Source of the DNA: Candidatus Scybalomonas excrementavium
Lineage (GTDB): Bacteria; Bacillota; Clostridia; Lachnospirales; Lachnospiraceae
DNA length: 14,442 nucleotides
Assembly: GCA_017694765.1 (NCBI GenBank)
Contig: JADIML010000224.1
Coordinates: 1 to 14,442, forward strand
Reading direction: 5' to 3'
A program made the position numbers and the translations under genes. How positions within the stretch are numbered: position 1 is the stretch's first letter; each line of letters begins with the position of its first letter. Shown here one piece after another: positions 8,037 to 14,442 of the stretch. The notes under the pieces are model-generated. The model saw only the letters and a program-made list of their open reading frames with translations. It ran no database searches and was not told the DNA's origin.

Positions 8037-8217
8037 ACATATTCTCTTCTATCATAATTTATTTTTATCCAACGGTTATTTTTACTAATTTCTTTCTACT
8101 ACTTTTTAATCTTTAAGTTAAAGTTTACAATCTTTTTGTTCTGTTTTCCCATTTTTTTATATTTCATATATATTTTCTGATATTTTTATCTTTTTATTGT
8201 TACTTTTTTAACTTTTA
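8037..8217. other. Gene-free T-rich spacer ahead of the formate operon
   Basis: No credible gene is present in either direction between the msmR stop and 8280. Between 8041 and 8220 the plus strand is dominated by T runs and holds only nine G in 180 bases. I see no conserved riboswitch-like structure and in particular no GC-paired molybdenum-cofactor motif. Phased T/A tracts next to the promoter could bend DNA or act as an upstream element; that is inference. Confidence 0.6.
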
Positions 8218-8246
8218 TTGACTAATCAATCTAATTTTGATACTCT
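8218..8246 (+). promoter_or_regulatory. Probable promoter of the formate dehydrogenase operon
   Basis: TTGACT (8218-8223) matches the -35 consensus at five of six positions. After 17 bases comes TACTCT (8241-8246), a modest -10 preceded by TGA (8238-8240), giving the extended TGn element. Transcription would start near 8253, about 27 bases before the first ATG. No operator is obvious. Confidence 0.6.
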
Positions 8247-8265
8247 AAAGTATAACATTTGCTAG

Positions 8266-8275
8266 AAAAGGAGAA
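8266..8275 (+). promoter_or_regulatory. Start-deciding ribosome binding site of the NuoE-like gene
   Basis: AAAAGGAGAA places the core GGAG (8270-8273) six bases before the ATG at 8280. An upstream TTG at 8259 is also in frame, but the ribosome binding site would then be inside the gene, so 8280 is the preferred start. Confidence 0.85.
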
Positions 8276-8279
8276 GGCT

Positions 8280-8774
8280 ATGGATATTAAAAATCATCTT
8301 ACTACTGAAGAAATACATGCGATTATCCAAGAAAATGGTGGGGATACAGAGCATCTTCTTCAGATTTTACATGAACTTCAAAATGCTTCTGGTCTTAATT
8401 ACATTGATCAAGAAACAGCAAGCATTGTGGCAAAAGAAGTAGGGCTTCCAGAAACACGACTTCACGATATTATTACATTTTATGCCATGTTAAAAACAAA
8501 GCCAAAAGCAAAATTTGTTTTAAAAGTATGTAACAGTACACCTTGTCATTTTTCTCATTCGAAAAAAGTAATCGACATGTTAGAAGCAGAACTTGGTGTT
8601 AAAATTGGGGAAACAACAAAAGATGGTCTCTTTGCTTATCACTATATTCCTTGTGTAGGTGCTTGTGATATTGGTCCAGTTATTAAGATTAAAGATACTG
8701 TCTATGGAAATTTGAACCAACAAGTTATTCATCAGCTTTTAGAAGACTTAAGAGCTGGCAAAAGAGATCAATAA
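8280..8774 (+). CDS. nuoE: NuoE-like [2Fe-2S] subunit of NAD-linked formate dehydrogenase
   Basis: This 164-residue thioredoxin-fold protein belongs to the 24-kDa (NuoE/HydC) family. An N-terminal helical part (about 1-75, including FYAMLKTKPK) precedes the ferredoxin-like domain. The four cluster ligands are visible as C84-x4-C89 (CNSTPC) and C125-x3-C129 (CVGAC), the normal family pattern. It would pass electrons with the NuoF-like partner encoded 15 bases downstream. Complex I is unlikely because no other nuo genes follow and the third gene is a formate dehydrogenase. The same pair also accompanies [FeFe] hydrogenases, but none is in the window. It is the first gene of the operon. Confidence 0.93.
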   Translation: MDIKNHLTTEEIHAIIQENGGDTEHLLQILHELQNASGLNYIDQETASIVAKEVGLPETRLHDIITFYAMLKTKPKAKFVLKVCNSTPCHFSHSKKVIDMLEAELGVKIGETTKDGLFAYHYIPCVGACDIGPVIKIKDTVYGNLNQQVIHQLLEDLRAGKRDQ

Positions 8775-8789
8775 AGAAAGGGGGATATT

Positions 8790-10079
8790 ATGTCAAGAAA
8801 TTCATCAGTTTTACTAAAATATGCCGATAAAATTGCACCAACTTCTGTCTCTGAATATGTATCCGTTGGTGGATTTTCAGGTATCAAACAGGCAATCTCT
8901 ATGGATAAAGAAGCAATTATTGAAGAAATTCTTCGTGCTAATTTAAGAGGTCGTGGAGGTGCTGCCTATCCAGCAGGTCGAAAATGGAAAAGTTTATACC
9001 ATATCGATGGAGCTCCAAAATACATTGTCTGCAATGCAGATGAAGGAGAACCCGGTACTTTTAAAGATCGTGAACTACTTAAAAAAGTACCTCTTAGCGT
9101 TATTGAAGGTATGCTAATCGCTGGTTATGTCTTTGATTCTCCAATGGGATATATTTATATTCGTGGAGAATATCGCCATATTCAAAAGGTTTTTGAACAG
9201 GCACTAAAAGAAGCAAGAGAAGCTGGATATCTTGGTAAAAATATACTCGGTATTGAGGGATTTGATTATGATATTACAATCGTATCCGGTGGCGGTGCTT
9301 ATGTATGTGGTGAAAACTCTGCTCTCTTAAATTCTATTGAAGGAAAAGCTGGAAGACCTCGTATTAAACCACCTCACTTAGCAGAAGTCGGTCTTTATCA
9401 AAAACCAACTTTAGTAAATAATGTAGAGTCATTCGCCTGTATTCCTGTTATTTTATCAGAAGGAAGTGAATCCTTCTTAAACTATGGAACACCAGAAGGT
9501 GGTGGAACAAAACTCGTTTCTATCAGTGGTCACTCTAAAAATCGTGGTGTTTTTGAAGTCAATCTTGGAATTCCTCTTCGTGAACTGATTATGGGAAAAG
9601 ATTATGGAAATGGTATTGTTGACGGAACATTAAACTTCTTCCATATTGGTGGTCAGTCTGGTCCTATTGGCTTTCCAGAACAATTAGACACTCTATATTC
9701 TTATGAAGCTCTAAAAGAAGTCGGGTTATCTATCGGATCTGGTGCATTAGTTGTACTCAATGACAAAGTCTGTCTTGTAGAATACATACAAAAGGTATTT
9801 GAATTTTTCGTACATGAATCTTGTGGAAAATGTACTCCTTGTCGTATCGGAACAACGAGAATTCTTGAATTATTAACTGACTTTATTGAAGGTCGTGCCA
9901 AAGAAGGAGATGTCGAAAAACTTGAATATTTGAGTCAACAAGTATCTGCATTATCTGCATGTGGGCTTGGTCAGTCTGTCAATGTTGCCTTAAACTCCTG
10001 TCTAAAACATAGGCGTAAAGAGTTTGAAGCTCATATCACAAATCATGGTTGTCCTTTATGTGGCGATCAAAACGAATAA
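8790..10079 (+). CDS. nuoF: NuoF-like FMN/NAD(H)-binding subunit of formate dehydrogenase complex
   Basis: The 429-residue cytoplasmic flavoprotein is of the 51-kDa (NuoF/HydB) family and would exchange electrons between NAD(H), FMN and iron-sulfur clusters. The glycine-rich nucleotide/FMN site RGRGGAAYPAGRKW is at 53-66, CNADEGEPGTFKDRELL at 81-97, a SLBB-like region around 240-280, and the [4Fe-4S] ligands C345, C348, C351 (ESCGKCTPCR) and C391 (SACGLG). It lacks the N-terminal thioredoxin-like and C-terminal ferredoxin extensions of bifurcating HydB proteins. It stops shortly after a CPLCG at 421-425, where those extensions would begin. The usual CGEETAL motif is CGENSAL here. Ribosome binding site AAAGGGGG is good. 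The gene lies 15 bases after nuoE and 17 before the alpha subunit. Confidence 0.93.
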   Translation: MSRNSSVLLKYADKIAPTSVSEYVSVGGFSGIKQAISMDKEAIIEEILRANLRGRGGAAYPAGRKWKSLYHIDGAPKYIVCNADEGEPGTFKDRELLKKVPLSVIEGMLIAGYVFDSPMGYIYIRGEYRHIQKVFEQALKEAREAGYLGKNILGIEGFDYDITIVSGGGAYVCGENSALLNSIEGKAGRPRIKPPHLAEVGLYQKPTLVNNVESFACIPVILSEGSESFLNYGTPEGGGTKLVSISGHSKNRGVFEVNLGIPLRELIMGKDYGNGIVDGTLNFFHIGGQSGPIGFPEQLDTLYSYEALKEVGLSIGSGALVVLNDKVCLVEYIQKVFEFFVHESCGKCTPCRIGTTRILELLTDFIEGRAKEGDVEKLEYLSQQVSALSACGLGQSVNVALNSCLKHRRKEFEAHITNHGCPLCGDQNE

Positions 10080-10096
10080 ACTAGGAGGAATTTTTA

Positions 10097-12790
10097 ATGG
10101 CAATTCATGTTGAAATTAATGGAATCCCTTGTGAAGTAGCTCCTGAAACTACTATTTTATCGGCTGCTACTTCTCTTGGAATTGAAATCCCAACTCTATG
10201 CTATATGAAAGAATTAGCACCTGACGGCTCATGCCGTATGTGTGTTGTAGAAGTCGAGGGTGGTAGAAAAAAAGGACTTGTGACAGCTTGTTCTGAACAT
10301 TGTTCCGACGGTATGAAAATTTATACCCATTCAGACAAAGTAAAAGAAGCAAGACACTTTATTCTTGATCTTTTAATGAGCAATCATAACGAACACTGTT
10401 TTTCTTGTTCCCAAAATGGTGCTTGTAAATTACAAGAATACTGTATGGAATATGGTGTAGAACAAACAAGTTTCTCAGGAAAACGTGTTCTCCCAGGAAA
10501 AGACTCTTCCAATCCATTCTTTACCTACGATCCAGAACTTTGTATTATGTGCCGTCGTTGTGAACGAGTTTGTGAACAATTACAATGTCGTGATGTGATT
10601 AGCATTAAAGATCGTAGTTTTGATACGAAAATGACTACCATGTACGATATTCCTTGGAGTGAAACTGCATGTGAATCTTGTGGAAACTGTGTTTCTCACT
10701 GTCCAACTGGAGCTTTATCTGCCAAAGGTCATCAATCGTATCGAGATTGGGAAACAAAGAAAGTAAGAACTACCTGTCCTCACTGTGGAACAGGCTGTCA
10801 ATTTTATCTCGTTGTTAAAAACAATAAAATTGTTGGTGTAGAACCAGCAAATGGTCCTGCTAATCAAAACCTTCTATGTGTAAAAGGAAAATTTGGCTCT
10901 TATAAATTTGTCCACTCTTCCGATCGCCTTACTCATCCACTCATTCGAAAAAATGGTGTGTTAGAAAAGGCTACTTGGGATGAAGCACTTGATCTCATTG
11001 CTTCTAAATTTAAAGCCATTCAAAAAGAATATGGCAAAGATTCCATCGCTGGATTTTCTTGTTCTCGTGCTCCAAATGAAGATAACTTTGTATTCCAAAA
11101 AATGATGCGCACTGCCTTTGGAACTAACAATGTTGACAACTGTGCTAGAGTTTGTCACTCAGCTTCTGTTACAGGTCTTTCTACAACATTAGGATCTGGA
11201 GCTATGACTAACCCTATCGCGGATATTACAAGTGATGATATCGATGTCATTTTTCTTGTAGGTTCTAACCCAACAGAAGCCCATCCCGTTATTGGTACAC
11301 AAATACGTCGTGCTGTAAAACGTGGAACGAAACTTATTGTTGTCGATCCAAGAAAAATTGATTTATGTGATCAGGCAGAACTTCACCTTCCAATTAAACC
11401 AGGAACAAACGTTGCCTTTGCCAATGGTATGATCCATATTATTCTAGAAGAAGGACTTGCAGATATGGAATATATCCATTCTCGCACAGAGGGATTTGAA
11501 GCTCTAAAAGAAATCGTAAAAGATTATACCCCTGAAAAAGTATCTAACATTTGTCATATTGACAAAGATGATTTACGAAAAGCAGCACTCCTTTATGCGA
11601 AAGCAAAAAAAGCACCTATTATTTATTGTTTAGGAGTAACGGAACATTCTAGTGGAACAGAAGGTGTTATGAGCTTATCAAACCTTGCTATGGTCGTTGG
11701 TAAAATTGGAAAACCGGGTTGTGGTATTAATCCACTTCGTGGACAAAATAATGTACAGGGTGCTTGTGATATGGGTTGTATGCCAACAGATTTTCCAGGT
11801 TATCAAAAAATCTCTAATCCAAGTGCTGTGGATAAATTTGAAAAAACTTGGTGCCTTCCACTTAGTAGGACACCTGGTCTTACCTCCACTCAAGTTTTTC
11901 CAGCTATTTTAGAAGATAAAATTAAAGGACTCTACATTTTTGGTGAAGATCCAATGGTAACCGATCCAGATACCTCTCACATTAAAAAGGCACTGGAACA
12001 CCTTGATTTTCTCGTTGTCCAAGAACTATTTTTAACCGAAACTGCCTCTTATGCTGATGTCGTATTGCCTGGAGTAAGTTACGCTGAAAAAGATGGTACT
12101 TTCACGAATACAGAACGCCGTATTCAAAGAGTTCGAAAAGCTGTAGAACCTATTGGTGAAGCAAGAAATGATATTCAGATCTTCTGTGATGTTATGACAC
12201 GTATGGGATATCCTTGTCATTATGAGTCTGCTTGTCAAGTTATGGAAGAAATCGCTTTACTCACCCCTTCTTTTGCTGGTGTTCATTATGATCGATTGGA
12301 AGATGATAATACTTTGCAATGGCCTTGTACCTCTAGGGAACACGCTGGTACTCCTATTTTACATATTGATAAATTTACAAGAGGTATCGGTTATTTCTAC
12401 CCTGCTATCTATAAGCCATCGAAAGAATTACCTGATAAAGATTATCCAATTCTTTTATCTACAGGTCGTATGCTTTACCACTATAATGCCTGCGCCATGA
12501 CTGGTAGAACGGAAGAATTGAATGAAATCTGTAACGAATCCTATATTGAAATGCACGAAAGTGATGCTACTAAACTCAATATTAAAGATGGCGAACGTGT
12601 CAAAGTTTCCTCAAGACGTGGAACGATTACAACCATTGCAAGAGTTGGTAACAAAGTCGGTAAGCGAGAAGCCTTTATGACCTTCCACTTCCAAGATGGC
12701 AATGTGAATCAAATTACAAATGCTGTTACCGATGATTTAGCAAAAATTCCAGAATATAAAGTATGTGCCATTCGAATTGAAAAACTATAA
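10097..12790 (+). CDS. fdhF: Formate dehydrogenase alpha subunit, molybdopterin type, Cys variant
   Basis: The 897-residue catalytic subunit interconverts formate and CO2 at a Mo- or W-bis-pterin site. Domains in order are a [2Fe-2S] ferredoxin (C35, C46, C49, C65), a NuoG-type His-Cys cluster site (H97, C101, C104, C110), two [4Fe-4S] ferredoxin motifs (C149/152/155/159 and C192/195/198/202, with C202 or its partner closing each cluster), a [4Fe-4S] binding domain (C227, C230, C234, C261, then K263), the molybdopterin oxidoreductase core (about 275-780), and the dinucleotide-binding domain (about 782-897). The active site reads CARVCHSAS: C353 takes the place of selenocysteine and is followed by the conserved H354. 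Its codon is TGT, so no UGA recoding is needed. There is no Tat signal, so it is cytoplasmic. AGGAGG lies eight bases before the ATG. Fusion of NuoG-like clusters to the core, beside NuoE/NuoF, indicates NAD(H) coupling. Nitrate reductase is ruled out by the formate-type active site. Confidence 0.94.
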   Translation: MAIHVEINGIPCEVAPETTILSAATSLGIEIPTLCYMKELAPDGSCRMCVVEVEGGRKKGLVTACSEHCSDGMKIYTHSDKVKEARHFILDLLMSNHNEHCFSCSQNGACKLQEYCMEYGVEQTSFSGKRVLPGKDSSNPFFTYDPELCIMCRRCERVCEQLQCRDVISIKDRSFDTKMTTMYDIPWSETACESCGNCVSHCPTGALSAKGHQSYRDWETKKVRTTCPHCGTGCQFYLVVKNNKIVGVEPANGPANQNLLCVKGKFGSYKFVHSSDRLTHPLIRKNGVLEKATWDEALDLIASKFKAIQKEYGKDSIAGFSCSRAPNEDNFVFQKMMRTAFGTNNVDNCARVCHSASVTGLSTTLGSGAMTNPIADITSDDIDVIFLVGSNPTEAHPVIGTQIRRAVKRGTKLIVVDPRKIDLCDQAELHLPIKPGTNVAFANGMIHIILEEGLADMEYIHSRTEGFEALKEIVKDYTPEKVSNICHIDKDDLRKAALLYAKAKKAPIIYCLGVTEHSSGTEGVMSLSNLAMVVGKIGKPGCGINPLRGQNNVQGACDMGCMPTDFPGYQKISNPSAVDKFEKTWCLPLSRTPGLTSTQVFPAILEDKIKGLYIFGEDPMVTDPDTSHIKKALEHLDFLVVQELFLTETASYADVVLPGVSYAEKDGTFTNTERRIQRVRKAVEPIGEARNDIQIFCDVMTRMGYPCHYESACQVMEEIALLTPSFAGVHYDRLEDDNTLQWPCTSREHAGTPILHIDKFTRGIGYFYPAIYKPSKELPDKDYPILLSTGRMLYHYNACAMTGRTEELNEICNESYIEMHESDATKLNIKDGERVKVSSRRGTITTIARVGNKVGKREAFMTFHFQDGNVNQITNAVTDDLAKIPEYKVCAIRIEKL

Positions 12791-12846
12791 TTTTATGAAC
12801 ATTCACAAGGAATCATCACATTTTACCAAAAGAAAGGACTACCGAT

Positions 12847-13539
12847 ATGCAAGCAACACAACAATTTTTATCCATTCGATATGAAGAAAAAGATGGGATC
12901 CTTCAGCATGAAACGATTACAGACACTATTTTAACAGAATATACCTTTTCTGTTTCTCTAAATGGAGAGTTTTATCAAGATTTTCATTGTTTTCCTGACT
13001 GCCTTGATGCCTTAGTCATCGGCAATTTATATACGTCAGGTCGAATCTCTAAACGAGAGGATGTACTATCCTACTCCATCGATAAAGAAGCTGGAATTGG
13101 AAATTTCACAATAATAGAAAATAAAAGAGAAATGAAATCTGTTGGAGAAATATCCATTCTTCCACAGGAAATTCTTCCAATGTCCTCTAAATTATTGACT
13201 TCTTCTAAAACGTTTCAAAAAACAGGAAATGTGCATAGTGTTATGCTTTGTGAGGGAACGACTGTCCTTGCTTTTGGTGAAGATGTTGATCGCTATAATG
13301 CTTTTGACAAAACGATTGGAAAGGCTGTTATGAAATCCGTTGATTTCTCAAAAACTTCTATTTATACCACTGGTAGAATTCCAAGTCAAATTGCAAAAAG
13401 AGCGATTTTTTCTGGAATTCCTATGTTAATATCTCGTTCAGCTCCAACTGACTTATCTCTAGCATTGGCTGACGAATATCATCTAACGATTGTTGGTTTC
13501 GCACGTGGTAACAGAATGAATGTATATCATCCTTTATAA
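12847..13539 (+). CDS. fdhD: FdhD-like formate dehydrogenase accessory sulfurtransferase, divergent
   Basis: FdhD passes sulfur from a cysteine desulfurase to the pterin cofactor of formate dehydrogenase. The 230-residue protein shows family landmarks in order: a LVIGNLYTSGRI segment near 56-67, FQKTGNVHSVML at 123-134, EDVDRYNAFDKTIG at 145-158 (usually EDVGRHNA.DK.IG), TTGRIPSQ at 174-181, SAPTDLSLALA at 198-208, and VGFARGNRMNVY near the end. Unusually, the region before residue 123, where the family has the sulfur-carrying CxxC (C121 and C124 in E. coli), has no cysteine. The only cysteines are C48, C52 and C135. At 230 residues it is somewhat short for the family. AGAAAGGA is the ribosome binding site. 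Being directly after the alpha subunit strongly supports the role, but the mechanism may differ. Confidence 0.85.
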   Translation: MQATQQFLSIRYEEKDGILQHETITDTILTEYTFSVSLNGEFYQDFHCFPDCLDALVIGNLYTSGRISKREDVLSYSIDKEAGIGNFTIIENKREMKSVGEISILPQEILPMSSKLLTSSKTFQKTGNVHSVMLCEGTTVLAFGEDVDRYNAFDKTIGKAVMKSVDFSKTSIYTTGRIPSQIAKRAIFSGIPMLISRSAPTDLSLALADEYHLTIVGFARGNRMNVYHPL

Positions 13540-13591
13540 CATTTAACGCCATTTTTATTTTAATAGCAAATAATCCAATTTTATTTCATAT

Positions 13592-13598
13592 GGGGGAA
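13592..13598 (+). promoter_or_regulatory. Start-deciding ribosome binding site of the FNT channel gene
   Basis: GGGGGAA ends six bases before the ATG at 13605. An in-frame ATG at 13590 overlaps this site and has no ribosome binding site of its own, so 13605 is the preferred start. Confidence 0.75.
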
Positions 13599-13604
13599 TT
13601 ATTT

Positions 13605-14225
13605 ATGAAAAATCTATCTTCATTTTTTTATTCTATTTTAGCTGGTGTTAGCATTAGCATTGGAGGAACGGTGTTTTTATCACTAGATAATAAAATTGTT
13701 GGATCCATTTTCTTTAGCCTTGGTTTATTTGCCGTCTGTACCTTTGGATTCAACCTTTTCACAGGGAAGGTAGGCTATATATTTGAACAAAAACCTTCTT
13801 ATCTGCTCTTTTTATTACAAGTATGGGTTGGGAATCTTATAGGTTCATTGATTGTCGGCTATTCACTTCGACTAACAAGAATATCAGGAATTTCTGAAAA
13901 AGCAAAAGCTCTTTGTGATGTGAAATTAGGAGACTCTCCCCTTAGTATTTTTATATTAGCAATCTTTTGTAATATTTTAATGTTCATTGCCGTTGATGGT
14001 TTCAAAACAAACCAACATGAAATCGGAAAATATATCGGTGTTTTTATGTGTGTCATTGTCTTCATTCTTTGTGGATTTGAACACTGCGTTGCCAATATGT
14101 TCTATTTTTCCATTGCAGGTGTTTGGAATGGTCATACAATCTTATACCTACTGATTATGACACTTGGCAATGCTTGTGGAGGCGTTTTAATTCCTTTGGC
14201 TAGAAGATTACAAAATGATACATAA
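13605..14225 (+). CDS. Compact formate/nitrite transporter family channel (FocA-like)
   Basis: The 206-residue membrane protein has about six hydrophobic segments (roughly 8-27, 32-53, 67-88, 113-131, 143-165 and 177-200). It carries two FNT hallmarks: LFTGK at 51-55, at the break in the second membrane helix, and GFEHCVANMF at 157-166 with the central pore histidine H160. FNT proteins form pentamers that pass formate, nitrite or related anions. Typical members have 250-290 residues, so this one has short termini and loops. Its place 65 bases after fdhD, ahead of a strong terminator, points to formate as the substrate. Direction of transport cannot be told. Nitrite or hydrosulfide channels of the same family are alternatives. 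Confidence 0.85.
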   Translation: MKNLSSFFYSILAGVSISIGGTVFLSLDNKIVGSIFFSLGLFAVCTFGFNLFTGKVGYIFEQKPSYLLFLLQVWVGNLIGSLIVGYSLRLTRISGISEKAKALCDVKLGDSPLSIFILAIFCNILMFIAVDGFKTNQHEIGKYIGVFMCVIVFILCGFEHCVANMFYFSIAGVWNGHTILYLLIMTLGNACGGVLIPLARRLQNDT

Positions 14226-14233
14226 TTTGCATA

Positions 14234-14292
14234 AATAGAAAAGTCTGATACAAAATAATTTGAATTTATTTTATATCAGACTTCTATTTTTT
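14234..14292 (+). terminator. Intrinsic terminator of the formate operon
   Basis: AAGTCTGATA (14241-14250) pairs with TATCAGACTT (14274-14283). Inside, AAAATAA (14252-14258) pairs with TTATTTT (14266-14272). Outside, AATAG (14234-14238) pairs with CTATT (14284-14288) across a two-base bulge. Six T (14287-14292) follow. It begins nine bases after the channel gene's stop. The remaining 150 bases to the window edge hold no gene that I can recognise. Confidence 0.9.
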
Positions 14293-14442
14293 CTTAAGAA
14301 TAAAATCCTTGTAGTACTTATTGATATTTAATTTTAAAAGAAAAGTGATACTTTTATAACATTAAGAATACTATCGATACAAAGAAATTACAAAAAGTAA
14401 CAGACAAACTATTATAAAATATCTTGTTTTTGTTTCGTATGT

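Noticed and set aside
7976..8279. Molybdenum-cofactor riboswitch or other structured leader before the operon
   Set aside because: The region is almost all A and T with no long GC-paired helices apart from the msmR terminator, and the predicted leader is only about 27 bases.
11144..11165. Possible selenocysteine (UGA) site in the formate dehydrogenase
   Set aside because: The codon at the active-site position 353 is TGT (Cys), the reading frame is uninterrupted, and no recoding hairpin is needed.
8280..12790. Trimeric [FeFe] hydrogenase (HydABC) or complex I fragment
   Set aside because: NuoE and NuoF fit either, but the third subunit has the molybdopterin core and CARVCH active site and lacks the H-cluster cysteine motifs. 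No membrane nuo genes follow.
13859..14095. Minus-strand reading frame within the FNT channel gene
   Set aside because: It lies entirely opposite a well-supported membrane protein with family motifs and has no features of its own.
14294..14442. Possible gene start at the right edge
   Set aside because: No ribosome binding site with an open frame is visible in the last 150 bases; the sequence looks intergenic.

Overview
The window is AT-rich chromosomal DNA from a low-GC, anaerobic Firmicute. Gene content and codon use fit a gut Clostridia member, most likely Lachnospiraceae-like; that placement is an inference from protein style, not a database match. I see no insertion sequence, phage gene, CRISPR array, tRNA or rRNA. 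Every gene runs intact except the one cut by the left edge.

Region 1 (1-185) holds the last 45 codons of a 2-isopropylmalate synthase (leuA, + strand) and a long, near-perfect hairpin with T runs on both sides. The hairpin can end leuA from the left and the sugar operon from the right.

Region 2 (189-7975) is a raffinose/sucrose-type module. A minus-strand operon reads aga (GH36 alpha-galactosidase), gtfA (GH13 sucrose phosphorylase), msmE (binding lipoprotein), msmF and msmG (permeases). An AraC-family regulator (msmR-like) is divergent from it across a 204-base intergenic region with repeated AATATG boxes. The likely route is uptake of an alpha-galactoside such as raffinose by MsmEFG, removal of galactose by the alpha-galactosidase, then phosphorolysis of the released sucrose to glucose 1-phosphate and fructose. 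Neither enzyme has a signal peptide, so both act in the cytoplasm. The transporter ATPase is not encoded here and is presumably shared from elsewhere.

Region 3 (7976-8279) contains the msmR terminator, a very T-rich, G-poor spacer and a promoter with an extended -10.

Region 4 (8280-14225) is a plus-strand formate operon: a NuoE-like [2Fe-2S] subunit, a NuoF-like FMN/NAD(H) subunit, a large iron-sulfur molybdo/tungsto-pterin formate dehydrogenase alpha subunit with Cys rather than selenocysteine in the active site, an FdhD-like sulfurtransferase, and a compact formate/nitrite-family channel. Together they would interconvert formate and CO2 with NAD(H) in the cytoplasm, supply the sulfurated cofactor and move formate across the membrane. 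A strong terminator closes the operon at 14234-14292.

I found no wholly new system. The points most worth checking are the FdhD protein lacking the usual CxxC pair, sequence departures in the NuoF subunit, the very short FNT channel, and the unassigned repeats between msmR and aga.
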